Positions 24,119 through 35,600 of a stretch of 64,000 nucleotides of DNA are shown here, in pieces (the stretch's first letter is position 1; each line of letters opens with the position of its first letter). This DNA comes from Ligustrum vulgare. Lineage: Eukaryota; Streptophyta; Magnoliopsida; Lamiales; Oleaceae. The translations under genes were made by a program, and so were the position numbers. Below the pieces are notes generated by a model that made no database searches, had not been told where the DNA came from, and worked only from the letters and a program-made list of their open reading frames with translations. The stretch covers positions 2,459,501 to 2,523,500 of the forward strand of contig OY743173.1 of assembly GCA_963555705.1 (NCBI GenBank), in the 5' to 3' direction.

Positions 24119-25448
24119 TGGAGACGCTCTGAAACAGCAGTGGAGACGCTCTGAAACTAAGTCCATGTTCGGTAGGAGCGCCTCAATAATGTGTATGCAA
24201 ACATATAATTACTTGTTCGAAAGAATCCCCATCCATAATTTTGCAAAAACAAACAATAAATTCACTAATTTCCATCAACCTTAGTGCAATCAGTTTAAAT
24301 TGCAGCTAAAAATGGCGCTTCTAATCTAACATAATAAAAGGAAAATGAAGGAGACTATTGCTGATGAATGATGGTGAGTGGCTAAGTGCACGTGGTGTCT
24401 TGGTTAGTGTGGTGAATGGTTTAATGTATTAGTGGGTGTGTATATTTGTTGTGTATGTTATTTATTTTTATTGTTACGTAAAGGGTTATATTTGTAAAAA
24501 AACAAGTGGTGTAGTTATAAAATTTATATTTTATTAAATGTGTATATATAATGTGATGTGATTAACAAATTACGTGACGTTAATATAATTATCCTTAAAA
24601 AAGTTTGAAAAGTAAAAAATGGTGGACTTGATTAAGAATTGATGGTTGAGATTGAGTTTGAAAAGTTGAGGTAAAATTTTTACCATTAGCAAACTGGCTC
24701 TTAATTACATTTTAATAATAAAATATTCTATCCATAAATCCAAAAAATTTCTTTCATTTTCAACAACAAAATATCATATCAATTAATATTCAAAACAATT
24801 TTTTACCAAATAATAATGTACGTGAAATAGAGTCTAGAACCTCAAATTCATACCTGTTCCATGACCCGCTAAGTCATAATGGGGCTGGGCGGGTATGGGT
24901 TCAGGGCAGGGACATTCAATACCCGCCCCGCCCCGTTTATTTATTTAAAAATAAATAAAAGTTATTTGAACAATTTTTTCTCTTGTTTTATTATTACATT
25001 CCATTCCTTCTAATTAAACAACTTTTTTAAACAATAAAATATAAAACAACATTTTTTTCAACAAGATCCTACAATATATTTAAATACTCATCATAAACAA
25101 CAATTAACAAAATATAATAATTTTTCAAACTATATAGTAAAAAAAAAAAAAAATTAATATAAATGGCGGAGCGAGTCACTAGTGGGACGGGTCAAACAAA
25201 ACCCGCACCGTCCCATACCCGCTTTGAGTTTTTCATTTTAATCTCATACCAACCCAATCAACCTGCGGGACAATTTTTTTCGCCCCAGTACCCGTTGGGT
25301 TCGGAACGAGGCAGGTTTTTTTGCCATCCCTAAGCAAAATAACAATTTATTTAACCCAAATAATAATCTTACAAAAAAAATAAAAGTTAAAGCATAGTAT
25401 GAAATAAACGTATATAAATAAATTTGGTACTTCATTATAGTGAATAAT
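24119..25448. other. Intergenic AT-rich stretch; GGGCGGGTA-type repeat remnant at ~24890-25335
   Basis: No gene was found between the truncated Tekay element and the transporter stop codon. Near 24890-24945 and 25170-25335 are GC-rich phrases (GGGCGGGTATGGG, CCCGCCCCGCCCC) ending TTTTTTGCCATCCCTA. These resemble a decayed hAT-type repeat, but only the right end looks like a terminus. Confidence 0.4.
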
Positions 25449-28400
25449 TCAAGAATAAAAACTGAAGGGCTTGGAATCCAATGCTAGCTGCCTCAATGCA
25501 CCAATAGGGGCTACAATATTGAGTAAAAATCCAAGAATAATGCATATCTGCAAAAGAAAACATGATTAATAGGGGAAAATAAAAAAGATAAAAAATCCCA
25601 CAATTTATAAGCATATAAATGGGTGTGTGTTTTTGAGAAGTTTTAAGGATGGAGAACATACCCAGTTGGTCCACCAAGATAAGCTAAATCTTTTGGGTTT
25701 GTGGATGATTAGCCAAATGATACAAGGAAGCTGCAAATAAAATTTAAATGCATTTTATATGTTGGACTGAACAAGGCCTTGTTTGGGTCCCATTATTTCT
25801 CATTATTTTTATAATTTTTTTTACATTAATCAATTTCAACAATTCAAAAAAGTCAAGCCCACAATTTTTTACTTTTCTAATCACTTTTTAACCATCAGAT
25901 TTCCAAAATTCAAATTATAAATTGAAATAATGGGGTTCAAACAAGGGCAGGTAAGTTATCAACTTTGTTATAAATATATTTCTTTTCTCTGATGTTATGT
26001 AATTGAACGAATTGTAGTAACTCACGTAATACGTTGTTGGAGCAAAAGCAAGCCCTCCGAGGAAGCCGAGAAGCGCACCAAAGAAAGGGAATGTGATTCC
26101 GAGGAACATTGTGAGGGCTGCATTCACCGCAATGTGATCGGATAAAATAATGTGGATATATAATATAGCTCTGAGATGTAGAACAAAAATTGAATTATTT
26201 GCATCAAGCGTTTGGTGCTCATTAAATACTTTCTTCAACTATTAGTCAAGAGAAAATAAGAGCTAGGAAAGATCAAATGTACACGACATTGGTTCGAGAA
26301 AGAAAAAGACACTAGAGACGTATATTGTGTATCATACATGTACTTACCAACGTAAGAAGTACGAGTAAAAATACGAAGTCTTAGAGTTGGCTTGAAATTC
26401 ATCTTCCTCACTAAGTATGATTCCACCATGTCAAAGACAGGCATAGCAAAGATCTGAATTCATACAATAACACAAATCAGTCATCATCATCAAAAAACTA
26501 TAAGTGCCATCATCGACCATGAAAATTAACTCAAACAATACCTGATAACTTCCGATAACATGGACTACAACGAACAAGTTAGCCGCAGCAATAAGCCACG
26601 CCGGTTTCTCTAGTGATATAAGGATATTGTCCTCGACATTCTTCCCGAACACAGCATAACCGCAAAAGGCGACCGGGAAATAACACATAGCAACGACGAT
26701 ATACGCTATTAAAACTCCTTTCCACATGGGTTTCTTCGATGGTTTCTCGGGAGTTGAAGGGATCGTTGCCTGAATTTCGAGGACTACATTGTGACCGGCA
26801 AAGGCAAAAGCTACATCTCCCAACGCACTACAGAATTGGAACACTCTTCCGGTACTAGTGGACGCCCTCGGGGCGTATGATACCTCCGGTTGAACCCCTT
26901 GATGGGCTGAGGCTACCCATGCTATAGTCGAATAACTGACGAACAAAAAGTTACAAAGATACTCGATTTAACTCTCAATAAGATTCTACATGATGTGGTT
27001 CAATACGCTACTAGAGCCAACTAAGTGTTGGGAATTTCGACACGTCGATTCCCACTTTAATTTTCCCACAGGATCTTTCGATGTTCAAAATAAAATAAGC
27101 AAACAAGAAAATAAATACGAACACAGAAATTTACGTGGTTCAGCAAAATGCCTACGTCCACGGACCCTCGCCAAAGCTTTTCACTATATATTAAATTGTT
27201 ACAAATATATAGACTTTCACTCACCAACCCAATCCCACAGACCACAGAGAAAATACTACAAACGAGCTTTACCGCATATAATTTCTACCCTTTGACTTAC
27301 ACTACAAAGAGTTACAAGAAACTTCACAATATGCTAGGCTCACAATTTTCTCTCTTTGATCACAATGTGACACTAATTAGCACTCTCTCATATGTTTGTG
27401 ATGGTGTGTTTCTTCCTCTAATTCCTTCTCTATTTATAGAGAGGATTCTACATGAAATTCTCTTAACACCAAAACATCATGATTAGTCAAAACTAATCAT
27501 CATTTCAAGACATCATAATTAGTCAAAACTAATTATCATTCAAAGACATCATAATTAGTCAAGACTAATTATCATTCAAAGACATCATAATTAGTCAAGA
27601 CTAATTATCATTCAAATATCATAATTAGCTCCACCATCCTTTGTTTCAACTAGGCACTCATTATGTTTCACTAGGCACTTGATTAATTTGGGTCAAATAC
27701 CCAACACTAAGATACTCGATTCAACTCCCAAACTGTCTCATTTTGGATGTAGGGACGTGTTGTGGGCTAAATTTAAATAAATAAAGACGCCCCCCCTCGA
27801 CTATAGCTTAAAAAGAATACATTACCTGAATGACATGATTGCTGCAGCAAGCGAGATTCCAGTAATGGAATTAAAACTAGGAAGATGAGAAAGAACAAAA
27901 TGTACAGAGCCAAATATCATTATAAAACAGGTTAAACTAATTTCCTTGCATTTTGGGCACACTGTATCATGAAATTTCTTAAGAGATTTTCCTCCTGTAA
28001 TCATATACACTATATTCACTCCAACTTCCACCATTAGTTGCTGCGGTACGACGATCCAAAGCCCAAGTTTTTCCCCGAACGCGTGCTGGCCAAGTTCGTG
28101 GTACCGGTCGAACCGTTTACCGGGCACCATTTCGTGCATTTCGACCATTTGCCATAAGGTGTAGAGAGTAATGACCCACGATAGGATCATTATTGCAGCT
28201 CCGGACCCCCTATAGATATACAAAACAAAAATAAACTAAGACTCGTTTTCAATAAATTTGAGGTCAGCTACATCCTACATGAACATGTACCAGCCGAGTT
28301 CGGACATGGCAAACGGGAGGCCGAGGACGCCAGCGCCGACCATAGCTGTGACATTGTGGAAAGTCGAATACCACCATTTTCCTTTCCTCGACGACGTTAT

Positions 28401-28472
28401 GGGAAGCCATTCGTTAAGTTCTTTCTCCTTAGGAGAAACTGTGACTTTAGTCTGTGATAGATCAATCTCCAT
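25449..28472 (-). CDS. LHT1: LHT1-like lysine/histidine (broad amino-acid) transporter, 7 exons
   Basis: The exons, in coding order, are 28472-28291, 28209-27826, 26935-26542, 26453-26348, 26117-26026, 25730-25662 and 25547-25449. All joins keep frame and give 441 aa, near the LHT family length. Family landmarks are [19 protein letters not shown] with [11 protein letters not shown], then [47 protein letters not shown] and PTTYYLPCIIWL. They span the ~10-11 membrane segments of the AAAP (Aa_trans) family. Members are proton-coupled plasma-membrane importers of Lys, His and many other amino acids. The start at 28472 opens the conserved short N-terminus. Intron 2 holds a solo LTR and intron 5 a MITE. 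The closest paralogue number (LHT1 or another) is uncertain. Confidence 0.9.
25775..25948. mobile_element. MITE in transporter intron 5
   Basis: The ends are inverted: CCTTGTTTGGGTCCCATTAT on the left, and AATAATGGGGTTCAAACAAG on the right. It is about 175 bp and lies between exons 5 and 6. A related copy begins near 63813 at the right end of the window. The target duplication is unclear. Confidence 0.6.
27021..27711. mobile_element. Solo LTR (copia-like) with TSD inside transporter intron 2
   Basis: The 681-bp LTR (27026-27706) begins TGTTGGGAATTT and ends AAATACCCAACA. It is flanked by CTAAG on both sides (27021-27025 and 27707-27711). No primer site or coding sequence is present, so this is one LTR left after recombination. 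The assignment to copia rests on the end sequence and length only. Confidence 0.85.
27472..27626. repeat. 36-bp tandem repeat with internal palindrome, within the solo LTR
   Basis: There are four copies plus a partial one at a 36-bp period (copies start at 27472, 27508, 27544 and 27580). Each contains ATAATTAGTC facing GACTAATTAT, so each unit can fold. The first copy is the most diverged. Confidence 0.9.
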
Positions 28473-31092
28473 GTTCTTCTTTTTCTTGCACTTTTACTTA
28501 ATTTTGCTTATAAAAATAAGTAGTTTGATAATAGAAATGAAATTTATTCCAGATATTTGAGGTCTATCCGTAGTTGGATTATGTTTTAGAGTTTGTTTTC
28601 TACTAGAATTGAAATGATTTGTTTTTGGGATTTTGTTAGTTAAGAAGATTCACTATAAAATAGGATATACTTTAGCACTATTTTAGGTTAGGAGATGGTG
28701 TCAACTAGAAAATGAAATTATCACGTGTTAAAATGGGTTGAGCCATTCAAATTGTCCGACTCTGTAGCCAAACTTCGTTAAGAGTTAGTCACTGAAGGTA
28801 TATTTAGATTTTATTTTATTTTTAAATAAAAAAGAAATTATGCAATTGTTATGTTAAAAAATGAAAATAAGAAGTCCTATTGGTCCGGTATCGACTAGGG
28901 TTTGACTTACCCCTCTCATTAAATAAACAAGTACAAAATTTAATTTATGCACACTTTTGACATCAATAAAAATAAAAATAATAATAATAATAATCACGAA
29001 TTGATCAATTAAAATATTTTATTTTCTCAATCATGACATATTCAACTTATAAACGTGGTTAGCATCATACAAACAATTAGAAATGGCACTCATGTTATGC
29101 ATGGAAGATATAATTGATAATTATTTATTGAATAAGTTGTAAAAGTACAATGCTCGACATAAATTGTGCATTCATATATAATGAAAAATATTCAAAAAAA
29201 GTAAAACATAAAATTGCGACTTACATATTCAACTTATAAACGTGGTTAGCATCATACAAACAATTAGAAATCGCACTCATGTTATGCACGGAAGATATAA
29301 TTGACAATTATTTATTGAATAAGTTGTAAAAGTACAATACTCGACATAAATTGTGCATTCATATATAATGAAAAATATTCAAAAAAAGTAAAACATAAAA
29401 TTGCAACTTACATATTTCTTTTAACAGCTAATTATTCATTATCTAGTTTTTTTAATCTATTTGGGCGAAGTAAGATATGGACACATGACTTATTCTGTAC
29501 TTTACAATTTTGATTTAATAGCTGAAGTCGAGCTTACGATTTTTTGATTTCTAAAAGTTAAAATGTTTACAATTTTCAAATCGTAAAATGAAATAAAGAG
29601 GCTAATAGACATTTACAGAATTAATTTATCGACTCTCCGTATAACACTATATATAAGAATTTTTACTAACTATTTTAATGCAATAATTGATATTTAAATA
29701 TATTAAACAAATATTTCATTTCATTACATTACATGTAAAAAAACAAAAACATTACGAACAAAATTTACAAAATATTTTAAAAAATAAAAAATTGCTCAAA
29801 CTTAAATTAAATGTTACTATTTATTAAACTTACACGTGACAAACTTATACGTAGTCCTATAATTAAATGAATGTAACAAATAAATAATCGGAAATACAAA
29901 TTTTAATTAATTTTTTTGATGAATATTACAAATATAATTAACTTTATGTACAAAAAATCATCTATACATCTCAATTTATAAATGAGAATTTAACTCACAA
30001 GACATAAGACTTATCACTTTTATTCGTATAGAATTGATTCTTTGAAAATAATTTTTTTCAATGTTCATTATCTACCACACATTCTTTAAAACTCATTTTC
30101 CAAATTCCACATACTATTTTTGTGTATGCTAAATAAACGTGTTAATGCTAACACAATTGAATTTATTTAGAAAGATCGAATAGTTATTATTTCTTTCACT
30201 TTTATAAGAAAAAGATTCAAAATTAATCATTTAGGTCAAATTGAATTTAGGTAAAAAAATTATAAGTATCATTTTAGGACTTAAATGAGATAAAATAAAA
30301 GGATTGAATGTTGGAAAAATTAAAAAGTATAAGTAAAATTTTTACATTTAGTATTTAAAACGATTTTACAAATGATATTTTTAAATTTTGCTCTCATTTC
30401 TTAGTTTGTGTTAAACTTAATTCATGTATTAAAATAAATTGATAAAAATAAGAAATTTTTTAAAATGACATGTGAAAATGGGCGGGAAACTATGTGCGTA
30501 AAATGTTGACGATTATCCTATTATTATTTATGTATAGATTTAATTTTATAGTGCATTTGATAACTCGTTTATAAAGAATACATTTCTTCAAACTACATTT
30601 TAACCACATATTTTACTTTAAAAACATTAAGGTAGTGTTTGATAACAATTGATTTTCATAGAAATGTCACATCCGAGGACTTGATTTCATATTTTTTCTG
30701 TTTAATACGAAGTTGGAATTCAAATTCAAATTCAAATTCTAAGGTACAACCACTTTAAGTTCACTTTTAGGTCAATACCATGAAAATCAATTCTTTGGAG
30801 GACAATGATTTTTGTTTTCCTACTAATGTAGAATTTGAATTCTTTTCAACCTAACCGTCAAACACCATCTAAATATTGTATTTGTAAACAAAATTCATTT
30901 ACCAACAAACAATTATTATTGGATTCAAATGGATTTGATGTGAGAAATACAATTTACAAAGTGTTTTTTTACGTAATGATTACAATATATAAATTAATTT
31001 ATAAAAAATATATTTTTCAAATCACTTTTTAATTACACATTTTTCCTCTCCAATTTCCAACCATTCATTTTACTTAGAAAAAAAATTGGGGG
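28473..31092. other. Upstream region of the transporter and AT-rich intergenic DNA
   Basis: This includes the likely promoter of the minus-strand transporter. No gene is supported. It holds a tandem duplication at 29036-29412 and a MITE-like unit near 30633-30872, with TAGTGTTTGATAAC on the left and GTCAAACACCATCTAA on the right. Confidence 0.5.
29036..29412. repeat. Two-copy tandem duplication, 187-bp period
   Basis: ACATATTCAACTTATAAACG starts at 29036 and again at 29223. The two copies differ at only a few bases over the unit, so the duplication is recent. No open frame or known element is inside. Confidence 0.9.
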
Positions 31093-32089
31093 CTCCAAGC
31101 TAGGGGTGGACAAAATGACGGGACCAAACCAAATCAAACCGAGCGGTTTGGTTCGATTTTACAAAAAAAAAAATAATGGTATGGAGAACCAAACAGTTTT
31201 GATTCCGGTTTCGGTTCTTGTTCTTGTTCTAGAACCGAGAATTGAACCAAGAACCGAAACCCAAGCCCACTTTTAGATCAAATTTTTTTTTTAATTAGTC
31301 TTAAAAGTTAAAAAATTAACTTTATCTAATCTTTTGGTAATCTAGGTCTTAGTTTGTTTATCCCGCTAGAAATCTAAATTTATTTTTCTTTAATCCTCTC
31401 TTATTTTTCCTTTTCCATTTTTGGTATGTAGCTTGCAAGAGATTTTGCTTACTGTGTAACTGAAAATATTTCAATGTGGCTCTCACATCTCCTTTTACTC
31501 GGTGGAAGATTTCATGCATTCATATCCCTTACCTTTTTGATGAAATCTGGATATTTGTTAACTCGTCCTAAAGTATGATGTTTGTAGTTCAAAGAGGTAT
31601 TATGAGATTATAGGCATCATCTTTTGTTCGTGCATTAATTTTGTTTTTTTATGCTAATAATTTCTAGGTAAGCATGAAGACATAGTCATGTAGTTTGATA
31701 TAATTAATCTCTATTAATGACACATTCGTCTACATTTTTAAATAATTGTTATTAGACAATATTTTGTATGGAGATATAACTTGATATTTGTGTATTAGTT
31801 TAGACTTTGACAAATGAATTTCGTTAATCATTACTAAGTACAAACTTATGGCCGTGAATATGGTATGTGATAATAATTTGCTCTTATATTTTAAAATAAA
31901 ATTCAAGTAATGTACTAAGAATCAAATCAAACCAAACCAGAACCGAGCGGTTTGATTCTGATTTGATTCCATATCTTTATAAAAATCGATTGGTTCCATT
32001 AGTAAAAAAATTATCGATTCATGGTTCGATTTGATTCCAATGGAACCAGAACCAAACCAAATCGAACCATGTCCACCCCTACTCCAAGT
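31093..32089. mobile_element. Non-autonomous hAT element with TSD
   Basis: The 981-bp element (31101-32081) has perfect 12-bp inverted ends, TAGGGGTGGACA and TGTCCACCCCTA. The 8-bp flanks are CTCCAAGC and CTCCAAGT (one mismatch). Both subterminal regions carry AACCGAGCGGTTTG-type repeats. No transposase frame is present. Size, ends and 8-bp duplication fit hAT. Confidence 0.85.
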
Positions 32090-32603
32090 CGCAGAACAAT
32101 CCATTATACTTGTCAAAATTCAATCAAACAATTGACACCATCAAGCCAATCTAGGTCACTACCGACATAGCCAGTCTAAGTCGCTACTGACGTATTTAGT
32201 TGAAAAGATTTAGCTCTGTTGGATACAAATTAAAATCAAATTTAGTAAATTTTGATAAAAGTTAATAAAACATACGGTTAAAAAGCTATGAGCCCAAAAA
32301 ATGTATAATTAAAATTAATTGTTAATTTTAACTTATGATTAAAATCAAAACCAAATAAGGGCTTAATGCACGGACCACAATTTAAGAGGAAAAATAAATA
32401 AACTTTTTTAACATTATTATGTCTAGTTGTGTCCGGTACTTTTGTTTGATAATAGTTTTTGATTTATAAATTAATTTATTTATGATTTTAATGTAAAAAA
32501 TAGTTGTTGAAAATTAGAGAAAGTATCTATGATTAAAAAATAGCTTGAAAAATTATATAATTCATAAACTGATTTCAGTTTATTTTGATTACCAAACTAA
32601 AGA
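32090..32603. other. 3' flank of the coiled-coil gene
   Basis: This is AT-rich sequence between the hAT element and the stop codon of the coiled-coil gene. I see no coding signal; part of it is probably its 3' UTR. Confidence 0.4.
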
Positions 32604-35600
32604 CTAATAAAATACATTGTTACAAAGCAAAAGACCACCCGAATTAATTCGGTTACGTGCTTTATACAATTCGGAAAAGAGATCCTCGCTATTCCCAAGT
32701 TTAAAATAGTCGTCCGTGTTAAAACATGATGATACTTGTTTCTCGACAAATTGTCTGGTTTTACCCCCATTCTCTTCTCTTGTATTTAAATTTAAAGGAG
32801 GACTATTCAAGCATCCAGGACTCCAACTCCCATGGCTGCTGGTAGAAGTAGAATGATTACTTGGGTCATTTATTGAGATCCCCTTCTGCATAAAATTTGA
32901 AATTCATTAAAATATTGACGGTAATGGCGAAGATATCAACAGAGGCATTAATGGTACAATTGAAACAAAAGAAACTCCATGCCCAATGACCTAGACTCAA
33001 CAATTTCGACTATCAACTTTTATAGAAACTGGATCAATAAAATTTTGACACGTCGCCAAACATCACCAAAAGTCAAACCATATGAATGCAGATTCAAAAG
33101 CTGGCCTAATACCAAATCCAGGTTAACTGAACCAATTCTAGATTTAATTGAACAAAATTTCAATTCCAACAAAGGAAATCAAATGCAGGCTTGGAAGAAA
33201 GAGGGGAAGAATCGAATTCCAGATTAACTGGATGCAAATAGGAGAAGATTAAGAATCAAATTTGTAGAAGAATTTGAAAGCAAAGAAAAGGAATCAGCTC
33301 AAAAGCATAAGCCCAAACATCATCAAACACACCTCTCCAACCGAACCCTAGCCACTCTGCTATCTTCATCCCTTATCACGGCCACCCCACCCAACACCTA
33401 ATAATCAGCCATCCTCTGCCACTCGCCAAACCAAAGAGAAGAATCTCACACCACCATCTCCCATAACAGTTATCCATCTTCAATGCTACTTCACCGACAA
33501 CCAACATTCACCGTGAGCTTCCAACATCGTCAAACCTCCACCATCGTCTTCACCACCAAATCCTCTGCCAATTGCTGGAGAACTCTCTTCTTCCTACAAA
33601 CCATCGAGCTCCACTTCATCCACTACATCTTTCCCAAAAATGCATAATGTGATGCATCGAATAGCCTGCTATTAGAAATCGAGCTGCTGGAGGGGTCGGT
33701 GAAATCCTTGAAATAGAAACAAATTTCTAGCCGGATGAGGGGCACAAGGCCGCTCACTAGGAAGCGAAACTAAATATAAATATAGACCAAGATCAAGTTC
33801 TGCTGCGATACCATGTGAATCAAAATAGAGTTGTATTCAAAGGGCTTAATTACGAAGTTATTACAAGGGCTATAAATAGAAATGCAAAACCTAAATGTAA
33901 CCCTAACGACGTAAATGGCCAATCTACCCCTGTATAAAACCTAAATTACAATATTATCTAACGTGATACACAATATTGGACAAAACTTTGATGGTACGAT
34001 GCACGCATGTTTGGTAGAAAAGTAACTTCTTATAAATTGGGACACCCACAAATTATGTGGACCAAAATCCACCAAATTGGTCTGAGTCCTGCAACTTAAA
34101 AGCCAAACGTGATTCCAACTTATTTGACTTGTAAGTTGCAGTGTGGTTTTTGTTCCATGCAATTTGTGTCCAAAATCTACTTTTTTTGCCAAAAATGCTC
34201 GATATGTTAGATTATTTTTCTTTTAATGTCGAGCAGAAAACAATTTATCAAAAATGATAAACAAAGTTGCGAAATTCCAGTTGCCCCACACTTATATAAC
34301 TCACAATGTGCAACTACTGCAGACATTTCACATATATAAATGATATTAAAAACAAATGGTTCCTACATAAAAAGATAAAAAGGTTTTGGACGAAACAGTA
34401 GCTTGTTTTGTTAAGAACTTGTTTTATGTAGATTTTTTAGAATACATTTTGTGAAAAGTGATGTTTTTGGAGAATGTGTTGGTAAAATGTAGGAAAAATT
34501 ATGGGTCTACGTAAAATTATTTCATTAAGAGAATGTGTGACCAAAAATGAGTTCGGCGAAAAATGAGTTATAACTTATAAAGAACCTACACAACAGGGGC
34601 TGATTTGCGTTTCCAAATATGTTTAAATAATTTCCTTTTTCTTCTAGCTTTTAGTTCTTGTCTTCTAGGAGCATAGTTTTTTTTAAAAAAAAAAAATAAA
34701 TAAATAAAATCAGCAATTTATTTCCAACTGTCATTAAACTAAAAACATTATTTAAATGTAAACTTACTTATTAGTCAACTTTTTAACCTTAGCCAAACAT
34801 GATGTAGGGATGCTAAACAATCATATCTGAAAATGAATGCAAGTTAAAAGTTACCTTTTCTGAGTCCCACTGCAGTCCTTTTGGAGTGACAGGAGTGTGT
34901 GCTTGATTCTTGCCTGAAAGAGAACCATCAGGACTAGTCTCCCACTTCAACCAAGGTAAAAGAACACCCTCCAATTCAATGGGACAATTAATAGATCCTG
35001 CTGGAATTTGATAGCTTTCTTCTCCTCCTCTTATTGAAGAATCTCTTGCCTTTTGGGTGCCCCCTAGGGTCGAACTTCCATCACTTCTTTCTCCATCAAA
35101 TGAAGATATGTCTGTATCTTCAACATTTGAAATGCAGTCCTCAAAATATTTTTCTGCCTCCTCACTCAATTGCCTTGACGCCCAACTTTTGTCACTACTT
35201 CTCTGGAATATGGTAAAGGCAAAAAGAAAGGATGATATTTTAACACCGCTACCACATCGATATAATCACTAGGATCAAAACCAATCAGTTATCATCTATC
35301 ATACAAAATATTACTCAAAACTATTTGACCATGGTTAAGAGACAAACACACCTTTCTAGCTCGGAATGGTTTTTGAGAAAGAGATGAGGTCTTTGAATCC
35401 TGAAGTAAATCTCTAACAATTTTGGAGAGCTCTTGGCTTCGTTGCTCCTCTAGCAATATTTCAGCGAGAAGATCTTGCTTGCGCTTCTCTGACTATAAGT
35501 TGGCAGGGAATTTAGTAAAGTCAACAATTGAGATTTTTATACAATGTTAATTCGTGTTGCAAAAAAGTTGACAGGAATTCCCAAGTTCCTAAGAAATCAA

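Noticed and set aside
24890..25335. Complete hAT element with GGGCGGGTA repeats
   Set aside because: Only the right end (TTGCCATCCCTA) looks terminal; no matching left end or target duplication.
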